A stretch of DNA of 64,000 bases from the NCBI RefSeq assembly GCF_003011885.1, contig NZ_PXXO01000008.1, forward strand, positions 56,881 to 120,880, in the 5' to 3' direction. The position numbers were made by a program, and so were the translations under genes. Below the pieces are notes generated by a model. The model was not told the origin of the DNA and searched no databases. It saw only the letters and a list, made by a program, of their open reading frames with translations. Below, one piece after another: positions 19,851 through 28,470 of the stretch (position 1 is its first letter; every line of letters starts with the position of its first letter). The DNA comes from Cyanobium usitatum str. Tous (GTDB lineage: Bacteria > Cyanobacteriota > Cyanobacteriia > PCC-6307 > Cyanobiaceae).

Positions 19851-22802
19851 ATGCCTGAGGCCTCAGGACTAGGGCAGACCCCACGGATTGAAACGATTCA
19901 GTCACGTTTGCGGCCAACCCATTCGCGCTGGGATCTCCAACCACTCTGGCGCTGCGTGCAGGCGGGAGGGCGGCTTGGCCCAGCCCTTGACGATCCTTGG
20001 GGCCAGCAATGTCGTCCGGATTGGGCAGCGCGGGGGTTGGTGATCTGGCCGCGGGGTGGCCAGTGGCGGGAGCTACGGCTGCGGCTGGTTTGCCCGGCGA
20101 ACTGGATGCAGCTGCAGCAGCCGGAGCCCGTTGCCCAGGCCCGGCTGGTGCTGCGCTGGTGGGCCGACCAGGTGGAGCTGCGGGTGGATGGTGCGCGGGT
20201 GCATGGCGGCGACCTGTTTGACACCGCTTGCCGTTGGTTGCTGCCCGAGCGCTGGTGGCAGGGGGAGGCCCTTGAGCTGGAGTTACGCCTGCGCAGCCCC
20301 TTGCACGACGACGGTGCCCTGATCGAGAGCCGTCTCGAGCTCGAGCCCCTGGATCCAGCCGATCCGGTGGATTTGTTGGCTGAAACCAAGGCTGAGCTTG
20401 CCCAGCTGCGCAGCGGCGAACCGCCGACAGGTCGGTTTCATGTGTTGGGCCATGCCCACCTCGATCTGGCCTGGCTTTGGCCGGTGGCCGACACCTGGCA
20501 AGCGGCCGAGCGCACCTTCACCTCTGCCCTTGATCTGATCGAGCGCTTCGAGGAGTTGCATTTCGGCCACTCCACACCGGCCTTATACGCCTGGCTGCAG
20601 CAACACCGGCCGGCCCTGTTCGCCCGCCTGCAGCGTGCGGTGGCAGCCGGTCGCTTTGAACCGATCAACGGCCCCTGGGTGGAGAGCGACTGCGTGCTGA
20701 TCAGTAGCTCCTCACTGCTGCGCCAGTTTCAGCTGGGCCAGCAATTCAGCGCCGCTAGCTTCCCTGAGCTGGAGCACTATCTGGCCTGGTTGCCCGACAG
20801 CTTTGGTTTCGCCAGCGGCCTGCCGGCCGTGGCTCGCAGCACCGGCGTGCGTTGGTTTTGCACCCACAAAATGGCCTGGAATGCCACCAATCCCTTCCCC
20901 CACCGGCTGTTTCGCTGGCGCAGCCGCTGCGGTTCCGAGCTGCTGGCCCTGATCAACGCCCCGATCGGCACCGATGGCGATCCCGTGGCGATGGAGCGCT
21001 ATCGCTTGGCTTGGCAAGGCGCGACCGGGGTTGATTCGGCCCTGTGGCTGCCCGGAGTGGGCGACCACGGTGGAGGCCCCAGCGCTGAAATGCTCGAGCA
21101 GCTGCGGCTCTGGCAGCAGCAAGCTGAAGCTGCTCCCCAGCATCACGGCAGCTTGCGGGGTTATTTGGCTGACCTCGAGCCGCTGGCGCCCGGGCTGCCG
21201 GTGTGGCGCGACGAGCTTTACCTGGAGCTGCATCGCGGCTGCGCCACCTCGCGCCCTGATCAGAAGCGCCACAACCGCACACTCGAGCGGCTGCTGCGGG
21301 AGGCGGAGCTGGCCCAGGCCCTAGCCGGCGAGCCTGAAACGGTCGACTGGCGAATTCTGCTTTTTCAGCAGTTTCACGACATTTTGCCCGGCACCTCGAT
21401 TCCAGAGGTGTTCGAGCAGGCCGAGCCCCAGTGGCGGGCAGCGCGCCGCAGCGCCTGCCTGCAACGGGATCGGGCTCTGCAGGCCTGGCTAGGAGCTGGT
21501 GACGGTGAAGATGAAGGTGTGGGCGTGGGTGTGGGTTGGTGGCTAGCCCAGCTCCAGCCCCTACCTCCCCGGGCCCGCAGTCTGCGGGTGCCGTTGGGCT
21601 GCTGGAGTTGGGGCGGTGTGAAGCTGCCGTCCCAGCCGGCCCGGGCTGGCGGCCAGTGGCTGCAGCTGCCGCCCTTGGCGGGCGTGGCCGCCCTGCCCCT
21701 AGAGCGAACGGCCGCAGCGGCGGCCCCTCAGGCAGTTCAGGTTGAGGCAGCTCAGGTTGAGGCGCCGGTGTGGCGAGAGGGCTGGCGCTGCGGCAACGGT
21801 TTGGTGAGTTTTGAGCTGGGGCCGCGGGGCCTCGAGCAGCTGTGGGATAGCCAGGATCAGCCCCAGTTGGCAGGCCCGCTGGCCTGGCGGCGTTTTGCCG
21901 ATCGAGGTGAGTTTTGGGATGCCTGGGACATCGCCACGGGCTACCGGGACCATCCACTGGCCTGGCAGTGGCAGGGCGAGCCGAGCTGGCTGGAGCAGGG
22001 CGAGCTGTGCACCAGTTTTGTGTGGCGGGGCCAGTGCGGGGCAAGTGCGGTGCGGCTTGAGGGGCGCTTACTTGCCAATACACCCTGGCTCGAGCTTGTG
22101 CTCAGCGTCGACTGGCGCCAGCGCCATGAGCTGCTGCGCCTGGAGATCCCCCTGGCCCAGCCGGCCCAGCGCTGGGCGGCAGATACCTCCGGTGGCGTGC
22201 TGGAACGGCCAGCCCAGCCGGTCACTGCCCGCGAGCAGGCCCGCTGGGAGCTGCCAGCGATCAGCTGGATCGCTTCTGTGGCTGCTGGCGGCGGCTTGGC
22301 GGTGCTGCTCGATGGCCCCCAGGGGGTGTCGGCTAGTCCGGAGCAGTTGGGTGTGTCGTTGCTGCGGGCGCCTACTTGGCCCGATCCTGGCGCCGATAAC
22401 GGCCTGCAGCGCCTGCGGCTGGCCCTGGCGCCCTGCCCAGCAGGCTGGTGCCGGGCCCAGGTGCCCAAGCAGGCGGTGGCCTTCAGGGAACCGCTATGGC
22501 TGCGGCCGGAGGCGGCCAAGGGCCGGCCTAAACGACCTCAGGCCCTGCCTCCCCTGGGCGAGGGGCTGTTGCTACTGGGCTGCCGGCCGCTAGGGGAGTC
22601 GGGGGACGTGGTGCTCACCGTGCAGAACTGTTCCCCTTGCCGCCGTTACCTGCAGGTGGGAGAGGGCTGGCAGCTGCTGGAGCGGCTCGATGGCCTGGAT
22701 CAGCCTCTGATTTCCCAGGGAAAGCTCTCTGAAGATCCCTGGCTGCTGGCGCCGTGGAGCCTGGGTTTTTGGCGAGTGCGCCCCCATTGGCCTAGCGCTT
22801 AG
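19851..22802 (+). CDS. Glycoside hydrolase family 38 alpha-mannosidase
   Basis: A 983-residue cytosolic alpha-mannosidase. After an N-terminal beta-rich region comes the GH38 catalytic barrel with HVLGHAHLDLAWLWP (zinc-binding His and Asp) and WLPDSFGFASGLP (nucleophile Asp), followed by GVGDHGGGPS and the HDILPGTSIPEV block. The alpha-mannosidase middle and C-terminal domains follow. Two simple-sequence patches are seen around residues 545-555 (DGEDEGVGVGVG) and 640 (repeated QVEA). The start was taken at the ATG giving MPEASGLG. Likely acts in turnover of mannose-containing glycans; the natural substrate is unknown. Confidence 0.92.
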   Translation: MPEASGLGQTPRIETIQSRLRPTHSRWDLQPLWRCVQAGGRLGPALDDPWGQQCRPDWAARGLVIWPRGGQWRELRLRLVCPANWMQLQQPEPVAQARLVLRWWADQVELRVDGARVHGGDLFDTACRWLLPERWWQGEALELELRLRSPLHDDGALIESRLELEPLDPADPVDLLAETKAELAQLRSGEPPTGRFHVLGHAHLDLAWLWPVADTWQAAERTFTSALDLIERFEELHFGHSTPALYAWLQQHRPALFARLQRAVAAGRFEPINGPWVESDCVLISSSSLLRQFQLGQQFSAASFPELEHYLAWLPDSFGFASGLPAVARSTGVRWFCTHKMAWNATNPFPHRLFRWRSRCGSELLALINAPIGTDGDPVAMERYRLAWQGATGVDSALWLPGVGDHGGGPSAEMLEQLRLWQQQAEAAPQHHGSLRGYLADLEPLAPGLPVWRDELYLELHRGCATSRPDQKRHNRTLERLLREAELAQALAGEPETVDWRILLFQQFHDILPGTSIPEVFEQAEPQWRAARRSACLQRDRALQAWLGAGDGEDEGVGVGVGWWLAQLQPLPPRARSLRVPLGCWSWGGVKLPSQPARAGGQWLQLPPLAGVAALPLERTAAAAAPQAVQVEAAQVEAPVWREGWRCGNGLVSFELGPRGLEQLWDSQDQPQLAGPLAWRRFADRGEFWDAWDIATGYRDHPLAWQWQGEPSWLEQGELCTSFVWRGQCGASAVRLEGRLLANTPWLELVLSVDWRQRHELLRLEIPLAQPAQRWAADTSGGVLERPAQPVTAREQARWELPAISWIASVAAGGGLAVLLDGPQGVSASPEQLGVSLLRAPTWPDPGADNGLQRLRLALAPCPAGWCRAQVPKQAVAFREPLWLRPEAAKGRPKRPQALPPLGEGLLLLGCRPLGESGDVVLTVQNCSPCRRYLQVGEGWQLLERLDGLDQPLISQGKLSEDPWLLAPWSLGFWRVRPHWPSA

Positions 22803-22805
22803 GGC

Positions 22806-22958
22806 TCAGTCGTCGTGGTCGTCAAAGGGGTCGGTGAGGCCCTTGGAGGGCGGCCCGAAGGCTTGGTACACCCCAAAACCGGTGAGTGAAAGCAGCACCG
22901 CCAGCACGGCGAGGGCCACGGAAAGGGCCGGGGAGCTGGTGGTGGCGGTGGGGTCCAT
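22806..22958 (-). CDS. psbN: Photosystem II assembly protein PsbN
   Basis: A 50-residue single-pass membrane protein needed for photosystem II assembly and repair. A short head ([17 protein letters not shown]) and hydrophobic helix lead to the family's hallmark [20 protein letters not shown]. It lies opposite and divergent from psbH, the arrangement conserved from cyanobacteria to chloroplasts. Its stop is 4 bases from the convergent mannosidase stop. Confidence 0.95.
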   Translation of the reverse strand: MDPTATTSSPALSVALAVLAVLLSLTGFGVYQAFGPPSKGLTDPFDDHDD

Positions 22959-23080
22959 GGAGGCGGAAGGGGAATGCAGGTGACGGGTTGCGTCACAACT
23001 CTCGACGGACAACCGCGGCGCGGTACGCGAGGCCCTTACAGTACTTAAAGCGAATCCATGCCCGAGAGGCTGCAGCAGAC

Positions 23081-23281
23081 ATGGCCCAACGCACCCGCCT
23101 CGGAGACATCCTGCGGCCACTCAATTCTGAGTACGGCAAGGTCGTTCCCGGCTGGGGCACCACGCCCGTCATGGGCATTTTTATGGTGCTCTTCTTGGTG
23201 TTTCTGCTGATCATCCTGCAGCTGTACAACAAGTCCCTGCTGCTCGAGGGCATCACGGTCAACTGGAACGGCCTCGGCTGA
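23081..23281 (+). CDS. psbH: Photosystem II protein H
   Basis: A 66-residue single-helix photosystem II core subunit involved in quinone-side stability and assembly. The sequence has [20 protein letters not shown], then [12 protein letters not shown] and a C-terminal [12 protein letters not shown]. The start is the ATG giving MAQRTRLGD. The stop shares one base with the tatA start (TGATG), so psbH, tatA and pth are probably co-transcribed. Confidence 0.96.
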   Translation: MAQRTRLGDILRPLNSEYGKVVPGWGTTPVMGIFMVLFLVFLLIILQLYNKSLLLEGITVNWNGLG

Positions 23282-23577
23282 TGAACGTGTTTGGCATTGG
23301 CTTGCCTGAGCTGGCGGTAATTGCCGCCATCGGGCTGCTGGTGTTCGGACCAAAGCGCCTGCCGGAGCTCGGTAAAACCTTGGGCCGCACCCTTAAGGGT
23401 TTTCAATCGGCCTCCTCTGAGTTCGAAAAGGAGCTGCGCACGGCGATCACCACCGCCGAACCTGTTGCGGCTGACCTACCAGTTGCAGTTTCTGCAACTG
23501 AGCTTGTTTCAGCTGATGCCTCCGGGGCTGATGCTCCAGAGCTGATTGAGCAGCCTTTCGATGGTCCCGCGGCCTGA
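23281..23577 (+). CDS. tatA: Sec-independent protein translocase TatA/E
   Basis: A 98-residue TatA-type subunit of the twin-arginine translocase. The N-terminal helix FGIGLPELAVIAAIGLLVFG is followed by the hinge and amphipathic helix FGPKRLPELGKTLGRTLKGF and an acidic unstructured tail. It moves folded proteins into the thylakoid lumen or periplasm. The start overlaps the psbH stop by one base, and the 3' end overlaps pth by 17 bp. Confidence 0.92.
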   Translation: MNVFGIGLPELAVIAAIGLLVFGPKRLPELGKTLGRTLKGFQSASSEFEKELRTAITTAEPVAADLPVAVSATELVSADASGADAPELIEQPFDGPAA

Positions 23578-24190
23578 GTTGTCGTTGCAGTTGGTGGTGG
23601 GCCTGGGTAACCCGGGAGCCAAGTACTTAGGTACTCGCCACAACGTGGGCTTTATGGCCCTTGAGCGTCTAGCCGATTGCGCTGGTGGGGCCTCTTTTCG
23701 GCAGCAGCCCAAGCTTCAGGGCTTGTTGGCTGAGGTGGGTTCGGGGCCTGCCCGGCTGCGGCTGTTGATGCCCCAGACCTACATGAATGAGAGTGGTCGC
23801 TCGATCCGCGCAGCCCTTGACTGGTTTGGTTTAGAGCCCGCCCAGTTACTGGTGGTGGTTGACGACATGGACCTGCCCCTCGGCAAGTTGAGACTGCGGG
23901 CTACTGGCAGTGCCGGGGGGCATAACGGCCTGCGCAGCACCATCAGCCACCTAGGTACCCAGGACTTTCCGCGGCTTCGTATTGGTATTGGCGCCCCCGC
24001 CCAAGATCCCGGCGAGCGCCGCGCCCGCACCGTTGGCCATGTGCTCGGACGCTTCACGCCTGCCGAGCAGCCCCTGCTCGAGGAGTTGTTGCGCGAGGTG
24101 GAGGCAGGTATTGGCCTGGTCCAGCGCCTCGGCCTGGAGCGGGCTGGCAACCGACTCAACGGTTTTCAGCCCCAGGGCGCGGCAGCCTGA
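23561..24190 (+). CDS. pth: Peptidyl-tRNA hydrolase
   Basis: A 209-residue enzyme that cleaves peptidyl-tRNA released by stalled ribosomes. Motifs: VVGLGNPGAKYLGTRHNVGF with the catalytic His, LMPQTYMNESGRS, VVVDDMDLPLGKLRLR and GSAGGHNGLRS. The start is the ATG inside the tatA 3' end (MVPRPELSLQ), giving the usual N-terminus. Four bases separate its stop from the DUF3146 start. Confidence 0.95.
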   Translation: MVPRPELSLQLVVGLGNPGAKYLGTRHNVGFMALERLADCAGGASFRQQPKLQGLLAEVGSGPARLRLLMPQTYMNESGRSIRAALDWFGLEPAQLLVVVDDMDLPLGKLRLRATGSAGGHNGLRSTISHLGTQDFPRLRIGIGAPAQDPGERRARTVGHVLGRFTPAEQPLLEELLREVEAGIGLVQRLGLERAGNRLNGFQPQGAAA

Positions 24191-24194
24191 GCCG

Positions 24195-24452
24195 ATGGCA
24201 CGCCTTCCCTCCACCACTGCCCAGTTGCGGGTGCTGCACCAGAGCTTCAGCCAGCGGGTGCTGGAGGGGGAGGTGAGTGCGGGCGGCTACCAATGGAGTT
24301 TCCGCTGGGCCTTTGACCGCGGTGAACTCAGCGTTGAGCCTTCTTTGGGCAGGGCTCTGATCCAGGATGCCCTGCTGCGTTATCTGCTCAAGGTCGACTA
24401 CCAGCTCGAGCCTGGCGGTGACTACATCTTTACGGTTCGGGCCCGTTTTTAA
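24195..24452 (+). CDS. DUF3146 family protein
   Basis: An 85-residue protein of a cyanobacterial family. Recognisable features are VLEGEVSAGGYQWSFRWAFDRGELSVEP-type strands (about residues 22-50), ALIQDALLRYLLK and the terminal DYIFTVRARF. It immediately follows pth and overlaps the convergent RNase H-fold gene by 4 bp. No known function; probably a small cytosolic protein. Confidence 0.8.
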   Translation: MARLPSTTAQLRVLHQSFSQRVLEGEVSAGGYQWSFRWAFDRGELSVEPSLGRALIQDALLRYLLKVDYQLEPGGDYIFTVRARF

Positions 24453-24925
24453 ACCGATTCAGCCTCCGGCGCGACCGGCAGCGGCCATCGCCTCAGCACC
24501 TCCTGGTTGCTGCGTTGCAGGGTCACCCCGCAGTAACGCTCTATCAGCAGCTGGGCCACCACATCGTCGATATCCCGGGGGGGCAAGCGCAAGCCCGCCG
24601 GCAGCAGCCGCCTCCAGCCCCTAGGGGGCCAAAGCTGCCAGTAGCGCTCGCGGGCCGCCAGGGTGCTGCCGCTCTCATCCACCACAGCTAGCGCCAGCCG
24701 CTGCTGGCCAAGTTGATTGCGCCAGTCTTGGCTGCCGGTGCCATTGCCGAGCACAACCTGGCCAAGCCCCACTTGCTGCCAGCTTTTGAGCAGGGCGAGG
24801 CAGGCTTGTGGGGGCAGGATGGCAGCCTGCCGGATCTGGCCAACGGCAGGATCAGCCAGCACTAGACCGCATTTGCTGCGCCCGGGATCGAGGCCTGCCA
24901 CCAGGCTCGCCGCAGCGCCCGTCAT
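24449..24925 (-). CDS. RNase H-fold Holliday-junction-resolvase-like protein (YqgF/RuvX class)
   Basis: A 158-residue protein with the YqgF/RuvC fold. AGLDPGRSKCGLVLAD carries the first catalytic Asp in the DPGR(S/T)K(C/T)G motif, VVLGNGTGS follows, VVDESGST holds the central acidic residue, and RDIDDVVAQLL ends the core with the final acidic residues. It is distinct from the classical YqgF of 16S rRNA maturation but in the same superfamily, so nuclease activity is likely but the target is unknown. The start overlaps the DUF3084 stop by 4 bp. Confidence 0.78.
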   Translation of the reverse strand: MTGAAASLVAGLDPGRSKCGLVLADPAVGQIRQAAILPPQACLALLKSWQQVGLGQVVLGNGTGSQDWRNQLGQQRLALAVVDESGSTLAARERYWQLWPPRGWRRLLPAGLRLPPRDIDDVVAQLLIERYCGVTLQRSNQEVLRRWPLPVAPEAESV

Positions 24926-26139
24926 GGGCGGCGAGGGCCCGGCCCCGATTGGGCCGGAGATGGGGCCGCCAACCAGCGCAATTCCACCGCAATTGGGTCG
25001 GCGGTGCTGGCGTTGTTGATGGCGAGGGCTTCTAGTTGGGCAACCTGGCCCGGCTGGCGCTCGCTCAGCTCCCGGGCCAGCTGTTTGAAGCTGGCCGCAT
25101 CGAACTGCAGCCCTTCCACCAACGTGCCCTGGCGCTGGGCTCGGGCATAGGCAGCGGCCAGCAGCAGGTTGAGTCGCCGCGAAACCGGCTCCAGGGCTGT
25201 GAGGTCGCCCTCGATCGTGGTGCTGGCCAGCACTTCATCTGCTTTAACTACTGGACGGTTGGGGCGTAGGTCTGGGAAGGCAAGCACCTGGCGCTCGCCC
25301 CTCAGCACGTTGGCGGCCGAGAGAATGCTGACCACCCAGCTGCCGGGTTTGGCGAGCAGGCCTTCCAGCTTGCTGATGTCATTTTTGGGGACCAGCAGGA
25401 TCTGGCGATCGGGGGGCTGGCCGGGCAGCACCCGCCTGAAGGCGTTGAGATTGGCCTGCTGCAGCAAGGCGTTGATCACCTCCTTGGCCTGCTCGGGGCG
25501 CTCAAGGGTCACCTTGGCGCTGGCCAGGGTCTGACCGCTGCTGAGCACCACGTCGCCGCGGCGCAGGGCAATCAGGTTGCTCTCCAGGTCTTTAAGTTCT
25601 TGGGCACCGGCGCTGATCCGGCGGCGCACCTGGGCTAGTTCCGCTTCGGTGCGGCGGATTTCCGCATCCCTCCCCTTCACCTCCTGGCTGAGAAGGCTGC
25701 GCTCCAGCTCCAACTTGTTGCGCTGGGCTAGAAGTGGCGCCAGCTCTTGGCGCAATTTGCTGGCACGGGCTTGGGCCTGCTCAAAGCGCGTCTGAGCTTC
25801 GCGTTTGCCCTGTTCGGCCCGCGCCACCTCCAGGCGGCTGCTGGCTAGTTGGCTGTTGCTGCGGCTCAGTTGGCTGCGGCTGGTTTGCAGCCGTTGCTCC
25901 AGTCGATCGAGTTCAAACAGGCCCGTGCGCAGCCGCTCGCTTACCAGCAGCATCAGGCCGAGGGAGATGGCACTGATCAGGCTGCCAGTGAGCACCGTGA
26001 TCAACACGGCGGTGCGGCGGGGCCGCATCCCCAACAGGCTCAAGCGCGCCTTGCCCACCAGGCTGCCGAGTCGGTCGCCCAGGGTGGAGAGCACTCCCCC
26101 CAGGGCGAGCAAAGCGAGGATCAGCAGCCAGCCCGTCAC
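24922..26139 (-). CDS. DUF3084 family membrane coiled-coil protein
   Basis: A 405-residue protein with two N-terminal membrane helices (LLILALLALGGVL, and TAVLITVLTGSLISAISLGL), then a long coiled coil (about 80-170, rich in R, Q, L, S: RLEQRLQTSRSQLSRSNSQL) and a globular C-terminal domain with FPDLRPNRPVVKADEVLAS. This matches the cyanobacterial DUF3084 family of unknown function. Coupled by 4 bp overlap to the downstream RNase H-fold gene. Confidence 0.85.
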   Translation of the reverse strand: MTGWLLILALLALGGVLSTLGDRLGSLVGKARLSLLGMRPRRTAVLITVLTGSLISAISLGLMLLVSERLRTGLFELDRLEQRLQTSRSQLSRSNSQLASSRLEVARAEQGKREAQTRFEQAQARASKLRQELAPLLAQRNKLELERSLLSQEVKGRDAEIRRTEAELAQVRRRISAGAQELKDLESNLIALRRGDVVLSSGQTLASAKVTLERPEQAKEVINALLQQANLNAFRRVLPGQPPDRQILLVPKNDISKLEGLLAKPGSWVVSILSAANVLRGERQVLAFPDLRPNRPVVKADEVLASTTIEGDLTALEPVSRRLNLLLAAAYARAQRQGTLVEGLQFDAASFKQLARELSERQPGQVAQLEALAINNASTADPIAVELRWLAAPSPAQSGPGPRRP

Positions 26140-26173
26140 GTACGTCCGCGGAGGGCCCCAGTATCCCTGGCCT

Positions 26174-26914
26174 TCAGCTGAAGCGCTTGGCTAGGGCGAT
26201 TGGATCAAACACAGTGATCTTTTTGCGGTCGATCTGAACCAGCCCGTCGTTGCGCAGGTCGCCCAGCAGGCGAGTGATTGTGACGCGGGTGGAGCCAATC
26301 GCTTCGGCAATCGCCTGGTGGGAGAGGCGCAGATCAATCGTGATCCCTTCCGAGCTGGGCACGCCGAAATCGCGGCACAGCACCAGCAGGAAGCTCACCA
26401 GCCTCGAGCTCATGTCGCGGTGGGTGAGGGTTTCGATCATCGTTTCGGTCTGCAGTATTCGCGAAGACAGGCCCTGCAGCAGCAGCAAGCCCACGCTGGC
26501 GTCCTGCTCGATCGCCCGGCGTACGGAGGTGGCTGGTGCTGTCACCATCTCGACCCTGGTAAAGGCCACAGCGTGATAAAAACGATCGGAGCGCTGGCCG
26601 GTAAGCAGCGAGAGCACACCAAACAGGCTGTTCTCACGCAACAGGGCCACGGTGATCTCCTCGCCGGATTCATATACCCGCGACAGCCTGACCGCGCCGC
26701 GCCGCAGCAGATAGACCCGCTCGGCTGGATCGCCGGGAAAAAAAATCGTCTTGCCCCGTTCGATCGTCTCGACACTGCTGCCGGCCAGGCCCCGGATCAC
26801 TTCCAACAGGGTGGGGTTGCCCTGGCCGGCGCTGCCCATGCCTGCCACCACGCCAGGGGCACCCGTCGATGGGGTGTTGGCGGTACGGCTAAATCCGTGG
26901 GTAGCGCCAACCAT
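26174..26914 (-). CDS. ntcA: Global nitrogen regulator NtcA
   Basis: A Crp/Fnr-type transcription factor that activates nitrogen-assimilation genes when 2-oxoglutarate is high. The cNMP-like effector domain shows [20 protein letters not shown] and [13 protein letters not shown]. The C-terminal helix-turn-helix is [21 protein letters not shown], ending [17 protein letters not shown] chose the ATG giving [10 protein letters not shown] (246 residues). The first 45 residues are divergent and low complexity, and an internal ATG (MGSAGQGN) is possible. No clear GTA-N8-TAC autoregulatory box was found in the 240 bp divergent region upstream. Confidence 0.95.
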   Translation of the reverse strand: MVGATHGFSRTANTPSTGAPGVVAGMGSAGQGNPTLLEVIRGLAGSSVETIERGKTIFFPGDPAERVYLLRRGAVRLSRVYESGEEITVALLRENSLFGVLSLLTGQRSDRFYHAVAFTRVEMVTAPATSVRRAIEQDASVGLLLLQGLSSRILQTETMIETLTHRDMSSRLVSFLLVLCRDFGVPSSEGITIDLRLSHQAIAEAIGSTRVTITRLLGDLRNDGLVQIDRKKITVFDPIALAKRFS

Positions 26915-27156
26915 CAAGGTCTGGGCAAGTGCCGGGACCCTAAGGATCACCCGGGGGGCGGCTTGTAGCAATACACACGGTTTGAGACGACACCGCCGGG
27001 GTCCCCTGCGTACCAGTACGTATGTTTCCACTAGGGATGGTGTCGTTTGCTTGTGGAGCGGCCCGATCCCGCTACATTCAGCTCCGCGGGGCCATGGGCT
27101 GCTCGCGGCGCCCCAGGTCTGTTTTTCGATTTTCCAGGTTCTTATTCAGGTTGTTC

Positions 27157-27795
27157 ATGACCGCGAGCTTGCCCGTCTCAGGCCTCACCTCCTCCTCGGG
27201 AGCTGGTTTTCCGGCGGTCCAGCACCAACCTCAGCGCTCTGGCCATCGCCCTTTGGCTGTGGCGGCTGCCGCGTCCGCCCCTTCTGCTGCGCCGGCATTG
27301 CGGCTGGTGGCCCAGTCGGAGGGCTTACTGCAAATCCATACGGCGCCTTTCCGCGGCAGTTACGGTGCCGTGCTCAGCCAGGCCCTACGCAGTGCCGGCT
27401 TGGGCAGCCGGGTGCTGGTTACTCAGTTTCTTAAGGGCGGCGTGGATCAGGGCCTCGGCAGCAGCGTCTGGCTGTGTGGGCGACTGCAATGGCTGCGGCC
27501 CGGTGTGCCCGGCTGTCTGTCAGAGCCAGCTGCCCACCAGGGGCTCGAGCTGTTGGAGGCGGTGCGCCAGGTGTGGGCCTTCAGCCGCGAGCAGCTGCTC
27601 AGTGGTGCGGTGGATCTGATGGTGCTCGATGAGCTGGGCTTGGCTGTGGAGCTGGGCTACATCGAGCAGGCTGAAGTGCTGGCAACCTTGGAGCGCCGAC
27701 CAGCCCATCTAGATGTCATTTTGACAGGGCCAGCCATGACTCCTGAGTTGATGGCCATGGCTGATCAGGTCACCCAGTTGCGCCGAGGCCTCTGA
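27157..27795 (+). CDS. CobO/BtuR-like protein lacking the usual P-loop
   Basis: A 212-residue relative of cob(I)alamin adenosyltransferase CobO. The beta-strand IHTAPFRGSYGAVLSQAL stands where CobO has the GxGKGKTTAA Walker A loop, so the glycine-lysine motif is missing. Other landmarks remain: RVLVTQFLKGGVDQGLG, LMVLDELGLAVELGY (Walker B region) and HLDVILTGPAM. The first 50 residues are a poorly conserved extension. It may no longer bind ATP in the CobO way. The stop overlaps the dcd start by one base, so the two are co-expressed. Function uncertain. Confidence 0.72.
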   Translation: MTASLPVSGLTSSSGAGFPAVQHQPQRSGHRPLAVAAAASAPSAAPALRLVAQSEGLLQIHTAPFRGSYGAVLSQALRSAGLGSRVLVTQFLKGGVDQGLGSSVWLCGRLQWLRPGVPGCLSEPAAHQGLELLEAVRQVWAFSREQLLSGAVDLMVLDELGLAVELGYIEQAEVLATLERRPAHLDVILTGPAMTPELMAMADQVTQLRRGL

Positions 27796-28388
27796 TGCTG
27801 AAGAACGATCGCTGGATCAACGAGCAAGCTGCGGTAGGAATGTTGCAGCCGTTTCAGTCGAGCCTGGTGCGCCACCTCGATCCCGCTACGGCGGGCTCCC
27901 CGGTGCTCAGCTACGGCTGTTCTTCCTATGGCTACGACTTGCGGTTGTCGGCCAAGGAATTTTTGATCTTTCGGCATGTGCCTGGCACCGTGATGAACCC
28001 CAAGCGGTTCAACCCGGCGAACCTGGAGCCGGCGCCGCTGCACAGCGACGAAGACGGTGAGTACTTCATCCTGCCGGCCCATTCCTATGGCTTGGGAGTG
28101 GCACTGGAGAAGATGAAGGTGCCATCAAATATAACGGTGATCTGCCTGGGTAAGAGCACATACGCCCGACTAGGCATCATTGTTAATACGACGCCAGCGG
28201 AAGCCGGCTGGGAGGGTCACCTCACCCTGGAGTTTAGTAATTCTTCGGGTGCAGATTGCCGCATTTATGCCAATGAGGGAATTTGTCAGCTGCTCTTTTT
28301 TGAGGGCGATCCCTGCGAGACCACCTATCAAGATCGGGCTGGTAAATATCAGCATCAGCCCGAACGGGTTACCTTGGCGCGTATCTAG
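27795..28388 (+). CDS. dcd: dCTP deaminase
   Basis: A 197-residue trimeric dUTPase-fold enzyme turning dCTP into dUTP, feeding dTMP synthesis. Motifs: SYGCSSYGYDLRLS, CLGKSTYARLGI and PAEAGWEGHLTLEFSN with the catalytic Glu. Start overlaps the CobO-like stop (TGATG). It converges on thyX, the thymidylate synthase acting downstream in the same pathway. Confidence 0.95.
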   Translation: MLKNDRWINEQAAVGMLQPFQSSLVRHLDPATAGSPVLSYGCSSYGYDLRLSAKEFLIFRHVPGTVMNPKRFNPANLEPAPLHSDEDGEYFILPAHSYGLGVALEKMKVPSNITVICLGKSTYARLGIIVNTTPAEAGWEGHLTLEFSNSSGADCRIYANEGICQLLFFEGDPCETTYQDRAGKYQHQPERVTLARI

Positions 28389-28427
28389 TTCCCCGCAAAA
28401 GGCCCAGTGGGGCGCGAGCCTTGCGTA

Positions 28428-28470
28428 GCACCGAGAGGTGCGCCAAATGGTTCGCCCTATGGGGCGAGCC
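28428..28470. terminator. Paired hairpins between convergent dcd and thyX
   Basis: Two small stem-loops lie in the 68 bp convergent gap and the thyX stop: GCACC/GGTGC closing a GAGA tetraloop, then a nine-pair stem GGTTCGCCC/GGGCGAGCC (one G-U) with a TATG loop that covers the thyX stop codon. Neither is followed by a T-run, so they are not classical intrinsic terminators, but they may end or stabilise the converging transcripts. Confidence 0.45.

Noticed and set aside
26915..27156. Possible NtcA autoregulatory box in the ntcA upstream region
   Set aside because: Sequences such as GTACCAGTAC and GTAGCAATAC have the wrong spacing for GTA-N8-TAC, so no site is claimed.
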